64,000 bases of DNA from Bartonella sp. WD16.2 (GCF_002022505.1 NZ_CP019781.1:558001-622000), one strand, 5' to 3'; shown: positions 40,701 through 50,936, counted from the first letter of the stretch. Program-made: numbers and translations. Notes: generated by a model from the sequence alone, not told the origin.

Positions 40701-42398
40701 TTGGATTTCTTCTCTCAAAAGTTTTTTGCTTTCATCGATTGCAGAAAGAACATTATCATGACCGTTTGTAAATACATTGGCAATATCAGCAGTTCTTTCT
40801 TGAAGATTTGCACTAATTTGCAAGGTGTGAGCTTCCAAAAATCCACTAAGTTTTTCAACGTTATCTTCTAAGGTTTGACTACGGGAAATAAAGGATTCGA
40901 TGATAGAATCACCATGCTCTTTGAGAGACAAATCAACATTTGCTAAACGGTTTTCAAAAGCTTCAAGTGCTTCTGCGGTGATATTATCGAATGTAGAAGA
41001 GATTTTATAAGCTTGTTCGTCAAGCTGTATGATTTTTTCATCCAAATTTTGCAATGATTGATTATGACGATCAATAATTACTGTATCAACAGTTTTAAAT
41101 TTTTCATCAATACTGGAGAGAGTTTGATCTGTTGCAGCCTGTATGTTTTCCGCAATTTTAGCGATATGCATTTCAGCTTTAACACTTGTTTCATTAAAAG
41201 TTTTTTCTAATTGCTTTTCATTATTATCAAAGCGTTCTGAGAAACTATCAAAGTTTTTTCCTAATTCATCGAAAAATTCTGTGTTCTTTTGCTGAATGTG
41301 TACTGTTGTTTCGTTAAATTTTTCAACGAGCTGTTTTGTTATATCATCTCCTGCATAGGAAAGTTTCGTAACAAGATCTTCGCCTTGTTTTTCTAAAGTT
41401 TGAGAAAGAGTTTGCGTGAGTTTATCAATATTAGTTGAAATTTTGGATGCAACTAAATCAAATTCATCACTCAACTGTTTTTGTGTTCCTTTAATTGTTG
41501 ATTGTACGCGGTTAGCATGATTCAAAATTGCTGTACGTTCATTATTTAATTCTTCTATTAATTTGTGAATTCGCGATTCATTTTCTGCATAAGCCTGTTC
41601 GAGATTATGAACTTCACTTTGTATAATAGCTTCAAGTTCAACAGCACGTCCAAGAGTGCGCTCGATTCCTTCGTTCATTGCAGCTACTTCTTTACGAATG
41701 GTTTCTCCTATAGCAATAGCTTGCTTTTCAGATATGTGTTGCGGTTTATTAAGGTGTTGTGCTGCATGTGTTATAAGAACAGCAATATTGCGTAATTCAG
41801 TTGAACGTTTTGTTAACTGAGCAAAACCCCAAGACATGAGAATAGGAATTATAGTTCCTGCAGTTACGACTAGCCCAGTAGGTGACGTAATAAAAGCAGT
41901 AATATTGGCTAAAGAATTTAGTCCAGCAGGAGCTAATTTATGAGCAATAAAAGCACCCCCTGTTGTCCACAGAGCACTAAGTGCTGTTGTACTCCAATAA
42001 ATCCGGGAGATGGAATTTTGTTTTAATGGCCCCAAATTTAAAGGCTCTATTATATCATCATTAGCAGGGAGGGGTTTTGTAGCTAATAACGTGTCACGCA
42101 CAGTTCCGCCAGAAAGCTCATTTGTAGGTTTTTGTCCAAAAAGTTGTTCAGCAACAGATTCATCAATAACAACGTCATCATGAACATTAGAGGTAAGAAT
42201 TAAAGCACTGTTTTCAGAAAGAAGTTCTTCTTCTGCTGTTGCAATTTTTTGAATCAAATCATCCACGTGAATAGGGTTTGAAGGATCGTTTGATGACATT
42301 GCTTCAATTGCCGAATCATCAAGGTTAAAGTCCATTGCTTTTTCGAGAGCTTCTTCAAATTCGACTTCAAATTCTTGTAATTTGGTTCTACGTGCCAT
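37701..42398 (-). CDS. Giant membrane-anchored coiled-coil protein, growth-pole ring (GPR/RgsE) homologue
   Basis: 1565 residues. The N-terminal 120 residues are acidic. Two hydrophobic segments follow at about 133-152 and 170-193, then more than 1000 residues of predicted coiled coil rich in Q, E, N, T and S with repeated patterns such as LENRTxxIxExxxxLxExL. The C-terminal 70 residues are globular (LYTSNGKMIFEMIKQKY, AARQYLISDTGKVYTML). Databases often call such proteins apolipoprotein A1/A4/E-like or kinesin-like. In Agrobacterium and Sinorhizobium the large proteins of this plan (GPR, RgsE) form a ring at the growing pole and are needed for polar growth. Assignment is by architecture and recollection, not alignment. 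GAGG precedes the ATG. Confidence 0.8.
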   Translation of the reverse strand: MARRTKLQEFEVEFEEALEKAMDFNLDDSAIEAMSSNDPSNPIHVDDLIQKIATAEEELLSENSALILTSNVHDDVVIDESVAEQLFGQKPTNELSGGTVRDTLLATKPLPANDDIIEPLNLGPLKQNSISRIYWSTTALSALWTTGGAFIAHKLAPAGLNSLANITAFITSPTGLVVTAGTIIPILMSWGFAQLTKRSTELRNIAVLITHAAQHLNKPQHISEKQAIAIGETIRKEVAAMNEGIERTLGRAVELEAIIQSEVHNLEQAYAENESRIHKLIEELNNERTAILNHANRVQSTIKGTQKQLSDEFDLVASKISTNIDKLTQTLSQTLEKQGEDLVTKLSYAGDDITKQLVEKFNETTVHIQQKNTEFFDELGKNFDSFSERFDNNEKQLEKTFNETSVKAEMHIAKIAENIQAATDQTLSSIDEKFKTVDTVIIDRHNQSLQNLDEKIIQLDEQAYKISSTFDNITAEALEAFENRLANVDLSLKEHGDSIIESFISRSQTLEDNVEKLSGFLEAHTLQISANLQERTADIANVFTNGHDNVLSAIDESKKLLREEIQNVDDAIVDIIKERSQDFKLQIADQRDIMENMLTSEKDKIADTLRNQIDELTQNVSSIEKTLTDNIQIIDQRAENHLAAIAHCTEKLQETITQSCQTTQDALETQAKNIDIRAEALRDSLATNSFSLNEVLADQTRTIEQRMEAIHHIIAKSDIHIDTALKQQMDLVENVIDSNNKTITEAVQNHVKNLENHTETLKDTLSQSNETLFKTFENRIESFDENLENRTGQIFERVTTLGETLSEKMGQICETIKEQTSVFEERSDTLKTSIAFNNEHTQAIQQALETSVDNICDTLENSVNTVTGSLHDKVMEASDILTSTSAQMLSSLDDEANKAQEKLVNASQQAALIMADQVEKTETSILSAGNQFVSSVADVTTKAENIIFESGNRIVSNVEQTIHNTSEKILSVLEEQTAYTAEAVTIAGNNAQTLFNEAIHSSTTAIEQLLNERSNVLYQSMQELENNLGYRLSDVSNRLEEANNQTISQVSGYVEHLTELTDYLNQTTQNTTESFGNLTQHISEQLALSTQDAEQRIFAQNEGWINTFTQTNSETIQTMATMKKDLINSVSAILEQLNQSIYNIHENSNILISTVQNIDTQFNKTTNNFFQNTNQAVEHLSTSGQILNNNVESLQKFMQNIFDKISHITTNFSEHAQTLSDAIHMLGQSENTLNVTLEEKQNALSTLSNTLVSKSNEINQLIKHYEDTLSLAFKHTDENARNSTQLLEQTLNQLIDEVSTRFSGAAEDIRKSASEIRLELSKVNNDINENIQKLPAQTKETIQTVRHTLNEQITALKDLTDVIQNNDKNSAKEDRLISAMTTSLMSNGADSTSSETTKKIVPPKPIWSQKHNKSNQSRWVSDLLARASCEKTQPESADNSSISSSVQTKSHPAGGSLNSLATTILQAINHNAIVELWNHYRRGQKNIITEQLYTSNGKMIFEMIKQKYTSDINFKDSINRYITDFEKLLRDVSNNSGNTRAARQYLISDTGKVYTMLAHASGRIQ

Positions 42399-43565
42399 AC
42401 TTGCCTCATACTTTTACAGATGGAAAAGAAATACGCCCCTTTCCAGTTATTTCTAATATATTAGCTGTTAATTATTTAGAAAGGAATATGTATAAGGTAA
42501 AAGTTTTACAACTTATCAAGATAGGGTTAACGCGAATTTTGCTGCTTGTTTAAAAATGGTAGAAAATTCATTAAAAACAATACACTACGGAATTATATCT
42601 GAAATAAAATTATTTATAGTTTGTTCTGATAATCAATATTATAGACTTAATATGTTTGATAAAATAATTGAATAAAGCATTTCAGTGACATATAACGTAT
42701 CGAAGATTTTTGCAAAATGTGCTAGTTTTTTTAAGTGCATAACCATTCATGTTTAAATTGATACAAAATGATTATACCATAACAAAATTTAAACAAAGTA
42801 ATTAATTATGTAAAGAATATTAGATATGTATTTTTTTAGCGCCATTTCAAAGTTATTTGTAATGAGGAGATGGTGAATTGTGTTAAGTAATGGAAATGTA
42901 CACTTTATAATAGAAACAAATAAACAACCTATAATAGCAATAAGTTAGATTTAAGAAACAAATGAAGAATTAATGGGACTCATTACTACAGATACTAGAT
43001 CAAAATATTACAGTTTTTTCATTTGTTTTATTCATTTCACTTATAAGCATGTGTAAGAATCTATATATAGTTTGTCATGTTATTTAGGACATTTTTCTGT
43101 GCCGTTATAAGTTTTTTTACTGTAGTTGCAGGGTTTGCTAATAGTGACAAAAATGAATTTAATAATCTAATTCATCTACAGGAAGATGCTTCTTTGTTAT
43201 GCCTTTAAATTATAGTATATTAGTTAATATTCAATACTTTTGTGTTGAATGGATACTAAATCTAGTCAGTAATATATAGCGAATGTTGTTACGTAGAGGC
43301 ATTATATATTGTTGATGCCTTTTTACAAAAAAGTCTACTTTTAGAAATAGTAGTGTAATCAGTAAAAAACGAAGGTTTAAAAATTTTTATATTTGATTTC
43401 TGATCTTGTTAAGAGTGATGTTCAACTTATATATAATAGATCATTTTTCCAATATTAAACGGAATTTTCTGAATTTTTTAATACTGATACATTGACAATT
43501 TGTTATTTTTTAGTCGATATGAAATAGCGGGTTTTTTTTACGATTCGCAGCAAAGGTGTAAGAAT
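42399..43565. other. Intergenic region upstream of hfq
   Basis: 1.17 kb, AT-rich. In relatives a potassium transport gene (trkA) lies before hfq; no remnant of it was recognised. The only open frame of note is a 43-codon one with a signal-peptide-like sequence at 43077-43208, listed separately. Confidence 0.45.
43077..43208 (+). CDS. Possible tiny secreted peptide or gene remnant
   Basis: 43 codons, ATG to TAA. Residues 1-22 look like a Sec signal peptide (MLFRTFFCAVISFFTVVAGFA-N), followed by 20 polar residues. No ribosome-binding site is visible and no family was recognised. It may be the leftover start of a larger secreted protein. Confidence 0.25.
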   Translation: MLFRTFFCAVISFFTVVAGFANSDKNEFNNLIHLQEDASLLCL

Positions 43566-43805
43566 ATGGTAGAACGATCACAGCACCTGCAAGATGTGTT
43601 TTTAAATACAGTTCGTAAGCAAAAAATTTCTCTTACAATTTTTCTTGTGAATGGTGTTAAGTTGACAGGTGTTGTAACGTCATTTGATAATTTTTGTGTT
43701 CTTTTGCGGCGAGATGGGCATGCGCAATTGGTTTATAAACATGCTATTTCGACAATTATGCCGGGTCAATCTGTACAAATGTTTGAAGGTGAGGGGTCTG
43801 AGTAG
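43566..43805 (+). CDS. hfq: RNA chaperone Hfq
   Basis: Sm-like hexameric RNA chaperone, 79 residues from the ATG at 43566 (longer frames upstream are not homologous). The Sm1 motif spans [20 protein letters not shown] and Sm2 is YKHAIST. AAAGG lies upstream of the start. The hfq-hflX order, 56 bases apart, is conserved in many proteobacteria. Confidence 0.97.
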   Translation: MVERSQHLQDVFLNTVRKQKISLTIFLVNGVKLTGVVTSFDNFCVLLRRDGHAQLVYKHAISTIMPGQSVQMFEGEGSE

Positions 43806-43861
43806 ATAATAGGGCTGTTATCTTGAGATCTTTTGTTCTTTTTCTATTACCTTGAATTGTT

Positions 43862-45214
43862 ATGATGGATACAAATAAAAGATCTGGGAAATTGGTTTCA
43901 CAGGTTACAGAGCGAGTGCGCACTGTTATTTTTTTACCGTTTTTTCCTGTAAACAAGAATGAAAAAGTTTTAAGTGAGCACTCAATAGATTCTCGGATAA
44001 AAGAAGCATTAGGATTAGCACAAGCTATTGAGCTGGATATTGTCCATTGTGAAACCATTAATATTAGTACACCACACCCTTCGACTTTGTTTGGGATAGG
44101 AAAAGTGAGTGCATTTGCTAATTATATAAGTGAGCATCATATTGCCCTTGCAATTGTGGATCATGTTCTCACACCAGTACAGCAACGTAATTTGGAAAAA
44201 CTATGGAGTTGTAAGGTTATTGATAGAACGGCTTTGATTCTTGAAATTTTTGGTCGTCGTGCACGAACAAAAGAGGGGAAATTGCAAGTAGAATTGGCAC
44301 ATTTGTCTTATCAAAAAAGCAGGCTTGTCCGGAGTTGGACACACTTGGAAAGACAACGCGGTGGTAGTGGTTTTTTGGGAGGGCCTGGTGAAACTCAAAT
44401 TGAAGCAGATAGACGCCTTCTGCAAGATAAAATCACTCGTATTCGTCGTGAGTTAGAAAATGTTGTTAAAACACGTGCTCTTCATCGAGCTAAAAGAAAG
44501 AAGACGTCTCACCCTGTTGTTGCTTTAGTAGGGTATACTAATGCGGGAAAATCAACACTTTTTAACCGCTTAAGTAATGCGGGTGTATTAACAAAGGATA
44601 TGTTGTTTGCAACGCTTGATCCAACTTTACGCAAAATTATTCTCCCTCATGGGCAAGCTATTTTTTTATCTGATACTGTAGGTTTTATTTCTAATTTACC
44701 AACGCATTTGATTGCGGCTTTTAGAGCAACCCTCGAAGAGGTAATTGAAGCTGATTTAATTATCCACGTAAAAGATATATCAGATCCTGATCATCGTGCT
44801 CAGGCTCAAGATGTGTTGGAAATACTTTCAAGTTTAGGTGTTGATATTGGCAATACAGATCATATCGTGGAAGTTTGGAATAAGGCTGATATGTTGGATA
44901 AGCATACATTAAATGTTTTGCAAACAAGTGCAAAAACATTGTTAAATCCTGCATTAATGATATCAGCGCTCACTGGAGAAGGATTAAATCAATTGTTAAT
45001 AACAATTGAAAGAAGGCTTTCTGGAGAAATGCAGGATGTTAAATTGATTTTAAAGCCTGATGAGATGCAACTTATTGATTGGTTTTATAGAAATTCTGGT
45101 AAGATAGAGCGGGAAAGTCATGATGATGGTTCTGTTACTATCCGGGCACTCCTTACTTATGAAGCAAAGAAACGATTAGATCATATAAAAAATATGCATA
45201 AACCCTTCTTTTGA
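43862..45214 (+). CDS. hflX: GTPase HflX
   Basis: Ribosome-associated GTPase, 450 residues, that splits stalled ribosomes under stress. The N-terminal HflX domain ends with GGSGFLGGPGETQIE (about 170-185). The G domain has G1 GYTNAGKST, G3 DTVGFISNLP and G4 NKAD. Two ATGs at 43862 and 43865 are both possible starts. It directly follows hfq. Confidence 0.96.
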   Translation: MMDTNKRSGKLVSQVTERVRTVIFLPFFPVNKNEKVLSEHSIDSRIKEALGLAQAIELDIVHCETINISTPHPSTLFGIGKVSAFANYISEHHIALAIVDHVLTPVQQRNLEKLWSCKVIDRTALILEIFGRRARTKEGKLQVELAHLSYQKSRLVRSWTHLERQRGGSGFLGGPGETQIEADRRLLQDKITRIRRELENVVKTRALHRAKRKKTSHPVVALVGYTNAGKSTLFNRLSNAGVLTKDMLFATLDPTLRKIILPHGQAIFLSDTVGFISNLPTHLIAAFRATLEEVIEADLIIHVKDISDPDHRAQAQDVLEILSSLGVDIGNTDHIVEVWNKADMLDKHTLNVLQTSAKTLLNPALMISALTGEGLNQLLITIERRLSGEMQDVKLILKPDEMQLIDWFYRNSGKIERESHDDGSVTIRALLTYEAKKRLDHIKNMHKPFF

Positions 45215-45345
45215 TCTATATATAAAAAAAACTTCTTTTATTTTTACGTTTTTCTAATCCAAAAATAATATAGCTTTGAGTTAAGAGGATAGTTACTCCT
45301 TTCTCTTAAATAGAGAGTGTGAAATATTTTGTTGGTTAAAATAAG

Positions 45346-47109
45346 ATGAGTTTTGAGCGTGATAAGAAATTGTTAATACGCATAATATCGCAAAACGCTT
45401 TAATTGTTTTTTTCTCAGTAATATTATGCGCATTTTTGATTTGGTTATATTATTTTGTTCAACCACGCTCCTACCAAGCGACCTTAACATTTACGTTATC
45501 TGATTCTGTTGGAATCCCATTACCAAGTGATGAACAAGATAGTATTGTTGCATTACTGTTTGCTCAACCTGTTTTTTTAAATAATTCAAATATACAAAGA
45601 TTTTTTCCTCATGGTGTGCATGAGAAAAAACTTTATGAAAATATTCGGTTTTCTCGTGATGGTGACCTGATCAAACTTGCTTTTGAAGCAAAAACTGTTG
45701 AAGATGCTCAAAAAGGGTTGGAAAGTTGGTTTTCTGCTTTTTCAGACACAGTCATTAAACGAAATCAAAAATTATTATCGGTAGAAAAGAAAGCTGATCA
45801 ACAATATGATAATACTGCAATATTAAATATATTACAGACGTTTCGCTCATCTACTAATTCTTCCATTCATCATGAAGCAAAACAGGCTGAGCTTAATAAC
45901 CTTTATGCTAAATTAACAGATGCGACTTTAAGGCGTATTCACTTAACAATTTTGAATTCGACCATTAAAATGATGCGTAAAAATGGCCAGTCTTTATTAT
46001 CTTTATCATTTATTGCAAACAACTCAGCTGTTGTTGCATTAGAAGCTAAAATTAATCTTTTGGAAACACAAAAAGCTCATATGGCTGCCCAATTAGGTTG
46101 GGAACATCCTCAAATTAAAGCAATGATTGCGGAATCGAAAGCGCTTTCTACTCAGTTAGAAGATAAAATTTTGCAAATTACTAATCAAATTCATTCAGAT
46201 GAGATTGTCGCAAAGAATTTTGAAATACAGCTAAGAGAGAAGATTAGAATTTTTGTAAAGGATCAATCTCAGTCTTTCAATCAAATGTTAAATGAGCTGG
46301 AAAGTAAAGTAAAAATAGTGATAGATAGGCAAAATAAAGAGATGAACATTCATACTCCTTTATTACAAAAGGCAAAGATTCGTATGATTGTTCCAATAAC
46401 AGTAGCTCCTGTTTCTTTTATGGCTCTTTATAGCAAAAATGTCTTTGTGAGTATATTAGCAAGTTTGATAGCTCTTTTAGTGGGGTTATTGTTATTTCAA
46501 AGATATTCTGAAACAAAAAAAACTCAACCGGAAGAAGATTTAGAAAACAGCAGAAATGCTTTATTGACTAAGGTAATAGAAAATTCTGAAACTTTTATGA
46601 CAATAGAAGGATTATCGGTTTTTTTAAAATTACGTTCTTCAATGATTATTTCAATAATTGGAGCACAGGCTGCTCGAATGGCGGCAAAATTATCTCTTCA
46701 TCTTGTAGAAGAGAAAAAAACAGTTTTGCTGGTAGATGTTTCTGGCCAGCAAATAGAAAAAATAATTGGCCCACATCGAGGATTGAGTGATGTGTTAACT
46801 GGCGATGCACAGTTACAAGATGTTATTTATCGCGATTACGATACAGGAGTTGATATTCTTCCGCAAGGGTTGGCGAGCACTGTTCGTGCTCAGGATTTTT
46901 TAAATGATATTCCCCGTCTATTAGAAGAATTTAAAAAAGGTTATGATTTGATTATTTTAGAAATAACTAGCGAACCCAAATACGGATCTGAGCAAATTGC
47001 ACAATCGACAGATTATTATATTTGTAATGCTACTTTTGATAAACATAACTGGATAGTGCAGATGATATCAAGATTTCCAAAAACTGTTTGTCGTGTGAAT
47101 TCGTATTGA
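45346..47109 (+). CDS. Wzz/ExoP-like polysaccharide co-polymerase with degenerate kinase domain
   Basis: 587 residues. There is a hydrophobic segment at about 18-38, a periplasmic Wzz-like region with coiled coil (about 200-340), a second hydrophobic segment at about 365-385, and a C-terminal BY-kinase-like domain. In such kinases Walker A reads GxxGxGKT; here the place reads IIGAQAARMAAK with no P-loop Lys-Thr. Walker A' (VLLVDVSGQ) and the DLIILEI strand remain, and no tyrosine-rich tail follows. It is probably not an active kinase. No polysaccharide gene is next to it (hflX before, ctaA after), so its partner is unknown. Confidence 0.8.
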   Translation: MSFERDKKLLIRIISQNALIVFFSVILCAFLIWLYYFVQPRSYQATLTFTLSDSVGIPLPSDEQDSIVALLFAQPVFLNNSNIQRFFPHGVHEKKLYENIRFSRDGDLIKLAFEAKTVEDAQKGLESWFSAFSDTVIKRNQKLLSVEKKADQQYDNTAILNILQTFRSSTNSSIHHEAKQAELNNLYAKLTDATLRRIHLTILNSTIKMMRKNGQSLLSLSFIANNSAVVALEAKINLLETQKAHMAAQLGWEHPQIKAMIAESKALSTQLEDKILQITNQIHSDEIVAKNFEIQLREKIRIFVKDQSQSFNQMLNELESKVKIVIDRQNKEMNIHTPLLQKAKIRMIVPITVAPVSFMALYSKNVFVSILASLIALLVGLLLFQRYSETKKTQPEEDLENSRNALLTKVIENSETFMTIEGLSVFLKLRSSMIISIIGAQAARMAAKLSLHLVEEKKTVLLVDVSGQQIEKIIGPHRGLSDVLTGDAQLQDVIYRDYDTGVDILPQGLASTVRAQDFLNDIPRLLEEFKKGYDLIILEITSEPKYGSEQIAQSTDYYICNATFDKHNWIVQMISRFPKTVCRVNSY

Positions 47110-47258
47110 ACATTGGCAAAATAGGAATGGTAATCGCTTATTATAGCGAAAACACTTTCTTTTTGCGTAGCATTACTAGAATCTTATAAAAACAATTGAA
47201 ATTTAATTTTTAGATTTAAAAAATTTTGCAGTTGAAGACAAACTAAAGGAAACCCAAA

Positions 47259-48335
47259 ATGGCAATAAAGAAATTGAATGATGTAGCTTTGACATCGCTG
47301 CAAAAACAAAATCGAAAACAGCTTCAAGTGTGGCTTTATGCCATTTTATTACTTTGTTTGGCAATTGTTTTAGTGGGAGGAGCTACCCGTTTGACGGGGT
47401 CGGGGTTATCGATAACTGAATGGAAGCCAATTCATGGTATAATTCCACCAATTGGTATAGATGAGTGGCAAGAAGAATTTCTGAAATATCAACAAATAGC
47501 ACAATATAAGTTGCTTAATCGCGATATGACATTAAGTGCATTTAAGGTTATTTTCTGGTGGGAGTGGGGGCACCGTGTTCTTGGTCGTCTTGTTGGTCTT
47601 GTAGCTTTATTAGGCTTGATTTGGTTTTGGATTACCAAACGTATTGAAAAAGGTATTTTGCGCCAACTTATTGTTGTGCCAATTCTTATTGCTATTCAAG
47701 GTGTTATTGGTTGGTGGATGGTGGCATCAGGGCTTGGTCAAAGCAATCTGACAAGTGTCAGTCAATATCGTTTGGCAATTCATCTCATGGCAGCATGTTT
47801 TGTTATTGTTTTTGTCGCTTATTTATCTCGAGGTCTTACAGAATGCACAGAAAAACCAGCAACACAGGCGGTTCAACGTTTTGCTGGTTGGCTTGTTTTT
47901 CTTGTTTTAATTGAGATTTATTTTGGTGCTTTAGTAGCAGGTCTTCATGCAGGTAAAGTCTATAATACATGGCCATTGATGGATGGTCAGATTATTCCTG
48001 ACGGTTTACTAAATTATGATCCAATTTGGCTTAATTTATTTGAAAATCCTTTGACAGTTCAATTTGTTCATCGTTGTTTTGCTTATTTTTTATTTATTAT
48101 AGCGCTTGTTCACGCTTTCTATGTACGAAAAAACATTCCACATTCAGCTCATGCTCGTCGTGCGTTTTTTTTATGCATTGCCATAGTTGTTCAAGCGCTT
48201 TTTGGCATTGTTACCTTATTAAATGAAGTACCCCTAGGTTGGGGAGTTCTTCATCAAGGTGTTGCGTTAGTTATATTGTATTTTTCAGTTGTGCATTGGC
48301 GAGCAACAAAGGGAGCATATCGCGTTATTGAATAA
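47259..48335 (+). CDS. ctaA: Haem A synthase
   Basis: Converts haem O to haem A for aa3-type cytochrome oxidase; 358 residues, eight hydrophobic segments (COX15/CtaA type 2). Haem-ligand histidines are visible in EWGHRVLGRLVG, RLAIHLMAA, VHRCFAYF and LHQGVALV. GATRLTGSGLSITEWKP is the family signature after TM1. AAAGGA precedes the ATG at 47259. It is convergent with argC, 20 bases away. Confidence 0.96.
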   Translation: MAIKKLNDVALTSLQKQNRKQLQVWLYAILLLCLAIVLVGGATRLTGSGLSITEWKPIHGIIPPIGIDEWQEEFLKYQQIAQYKLLNRDMTLSAFKVIFWWEWGHRVLGRLVGLVALLGLIWFWITKRIEKGILRQLIVVPILIAIQGVIGWWMVASGLGQSNLTSVSQYRLAIHLMAACFVIVFVAYLSRGLTECTEKPATQAVQRFAGWLVFLVLIEIYFGALVAGLHAGKVYNTWPLMDGQIIPDGLLNYDPIWLNLFENPLTVQFVHRCFAYFLFIIALVHAFYVRKNIPHSAHARRAFFLCIAIVVQALFGIVTLLNEVPLGWGVLHQGVALVILYFSVVHWRATKGAYRVIE

Positions 48336-48355
48336 AGATCTGCAATCAGAAAAAG

Positions 48356-49291
48356 TTAGTTATTTGCAAGCATTAAATCAAGATTTTGAATAGCAGCCGC
48401 GGATGCGCCTTTCCCAAGGTTATCTAATATGGCACATAGGTTGAAAATACCTTCATTGTCATTGCCAAAGACAAAAAGTTTCATACCGTCTTTATGCGCT
48501 AAGCATTCTGGATTTAATTTAGTAAGTGTTTCAGTTTCTTCTTGCGATGCGACTGAGATAATATCTTGGCCATTATAATGAGCGTTGAGAATTTCACGCA
48601 GATTGGAACAGTTAGCTGATTTTGCAAATAAATGACGATGGAGTGGGAGATTTACGATCATTCCTTGGGGAAAACAGCCAACACTTGGTATAAAAATAGG
48701 TGTTTGGCTGATCTGCCCATGAAATTTAATCTCTGGTACATGTTTATGTTTGAAATTAAGACCATAAGTAAAGTAATTTTCTCGAAGAGCGTCTTCTTGA
48801 GATTGGTTTTCCATCTGTGCAATTAATTGTTTACCTCCACCCGTGTAACCAGATATAGCATTAATTGATACTGGGTAATGAGCGTCTAGTAAGCCTACTT
48901 CACGTAATGGTCGAATCAAACTAATTGCACCGGTCGGATAACATCCGGGGTTAGCAACATAGCGTGCTTCTTGGATACGTTTTTTTTGTCCTTTTGTCAT
49001 TTCAGGAAAGCCGTAGACCCAATCTGGTGCGATACGATGTGCTGTTGAACTATCAATAATTCTAACTTTTTTATTATTTTTGAGCAGTTCTACTGTTTGG
49101 CTTGCAGCATCATCTGGAAGACATAAAATAGCAATATCGGTTTGATTAAGATACTCTTGGCGCACATCAATTTTATGCCTATCTGCATAAGGAATAGAAA
49201 GTAATTCTAAATCATAGCGCTCTGCTAGTCGCTTTTGTATTTGCAGTCCAGTTGTTCCATGCTCACCATCAATAAAGATTTTTGTTACCAT
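48356..49291 (-). CDS. argC: N-acetyl-gamma-glutamyl-phosphate reductase (type 2)
   Basis: Third step of arginine synthesis, reducing N-acetylglutamyl phosphate to the semialdehyde; 311 residues, the short type 2 form. GEHGTTGLQI is the NADP-binding start and NPGCYPTGAI holds the catalytic Cys. No other arginine gene is in the window, so whether the pathway is complete is unknown from here. Confidence 0.94.
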   Translation of the reverse strand: MVTKIFIDGEHGTTGLQIQKRLAERYDLELLSIPYADRHKIDVRQEYLNQTDIAILCLPDDAASQTVELLKNNKKVRIIDSSTAHRIAPDWVYGFPEMTKGQKKRIQEARYVANPGCYPTGAISLIRPLREVGLLDAHYPVSINAISGYTGGGKQLIAQMENQSQEDALRENYFTYGLNFKHKHVPEIKFHGQISQTPIFIPSVGCFPQGMIVNLPLHRHLFAKSANCSNLREILNAHYNGQDIISVASQEETETLTKLNPECLAHKDGMKLFVFGNDNEGIFNLCAILDNLGKGASAAAIQNLDLMLANN

Positions 49292-49610
49292 TATATTTAC
49301 CTTGAACTGATGTTTTCTGTCATATTAAGCTTGTAATATCGTATTCAGCTTAAATAATTTGAGCATTTATAAGACTACAATCTGTCTTGCTTGCATGAAA
49401 GATGTCGTAATAAAGGGAATTTTCTAAAAAGCCTAACATTTATTTTGCACCATTTATTTTTGTGTGGCTAGAATTTTATTGCTTAAATAGCAAAAGAATA
49501 AGATAGATATTATAGTGTTTGCAGTTTTTGAATTAAAATGGTTCAAAATATTTGGTCTGTGATATGTACTATGTTACTTTTTATTTTGTTTTAATGTTAG
49601 GGCATGCTTT
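49292..49610. other. Divergent intergenic region argC / glyA
   Basis: About 320 bases holding promoters for both directions. No riboswitch or leader peptide was recognised. Confidence 0.4.
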
Positions 49611-50924
49611 ATGACTAAGAAAGCAAGTGATCTACAAAAGTGTTTTTTTAATAGTAATTTACAAACTGTTGATTCTACAGTTTTTGATGCAATCAATGGT
49701 GAGCTTAAACGTCAGCATCATGAGATTGAGCTAATTGCATCAGAAAATATTGTTTCAAAAGCGGTTCTTGAAGCTCAAGGATCAGTTTTGACCAATAAGT
49801 ATGCAGAAGGTTATCCAGGAAAGCGTTACTATGGTGGTTGTCATTTTGTAGATTTAATTGAAGAATTGGCAATTGAACGAGCAAAAAAACTTTTTGGTGC
49901 TGCTTTTGCAAATGTTCAGCCCAATTCTGGTAGCCAAATGAATCAAGCTGTATTTTTAGCTTTGCTTCAGCCTGGTGACACATTTATGGGGTTGGATTTA
50001 AATTCTGGTGGTCATCTTACGCATGGCTCTCCTGTTAATATGTCAGGAAAATGGTTTAATGTTGTCTCATATGGTGTGCGTCAAGAAGATCAGCTTCTTG
50101 ATATGGAGGATATTAAACGCCTTGCAAAAAAGCATAAGCCAAAGCTTATTTTAGCAGGTGGAACGGCTTATTCACGTATATGGGATTGGAAACGGTTTCG
50201 TGAAATTGCCGATGAGATTGGGGCTTATTTAATGGTTGATATGGCTCATATTGCAGGTTTAATTGCTGGTGATGTCCATCCTTCACCTGTACCATATGCT
50301 CATGTTGTTACCACTACAACGCATAAATCACTACGTGGCCCTCGTGGTGGTATGATACTAACCAATGATGAAACTTTAGCTAAAAAGATTGATTCAGCTG
50401 TTTTTCCTGGTTTGCAAGGTGGTCCTTTAATGCATGTGATTGCTGCTAAGGCAGTTGCATTGGGAGAGGCTTTACGACCTGCTTTCAAAGATTATATTAC
50501 CAATGTGGTTGCTAACGCTAAAACTTTAGTAAAACGTTTACAAAATAATGGTTTTAATATTGTTTCTGGTGGTACAGACAATCATTTATTGTTGGTTGAC
50601 TTGCGTTCTAAAAATTTAACAGGAAAATGTGCAGAGTTGGCTTTAGGACGTGCTGGTATTATTTGTAATAAAAATAGTATTCCTTTTGATCCTCAAAAAC
50701 CATTTGTAACCTCAGGTATTCGTTTGGGTACACCTGCAGCAACAACACGTGGCTTTGCAGAAAATGAATTTATCCAAATTGGTGACTTCATTTCAGAAGT
50801 TCTTGATGGTCTTAAAACAGTAGAAAGTGTTGAAGATAATGCTTCCATTGAAAAGACTGTTAAAAAAAAGGTAAGAGATATGACAGACAATTTTCCTCTT
50901 TATTCTCATTTGAGTACTTGTTGA
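49611..50924 (+). CDS. glyA: Serine hydroxymethyltransferase
   Basis: PLP enzyme interconverting serine and glycine and charging tetrahydrofolate with one-carbon units; 437 residues. The PLP lysine is in [15 protein letters not shown], and [10 protein letters not shown] and [15 protein letters not shown] are family blocks. It starts the plus-strand run glyA-nrdR-ribD-ribE-ribH-nusB; nrdR follows after 12 bases. Confidence 0.97.
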   Translation: MTKKASDLQKCFFNSNLQTVDSTVFDAINGELKRQHHEIELIASENIVSKAVLEAQGSVLTNKYAEGYPGKRYYGGCHFVDLIEELAIERAKKLFGAAFANVQPNSGSQMNQAVFLALLQPGDTFMGLDLNSGGHLTHGSPVNMSGKWFNVVSYGVRQEDQLLDMEDIKRLAKKHKPKLILAGGTAYSRIWDWKRFREIADEIGAYLMVDMAHIAGLIAGDVHPSPVPYAHVVTTTTHKSLRGPRGGMILTNDETLAKKIDSAVFPGLQGGPLMHVIAAKAVALGEALRPAFKDYITNVVANAKTLVKRLQNNGFNIVSGGTDNHLLLVDLRSKNLTGKCAELALGRAGIICNKNSIPFDPQKPFVTSGIRLGTPAATTRGFAENEFIQIGDFISEVLDGLKTVESVEDNASIEKTVKKKVRDMTDNFPLYSHLSTC

Positions 50925-50936
50925 GGTGCGAAAAAG

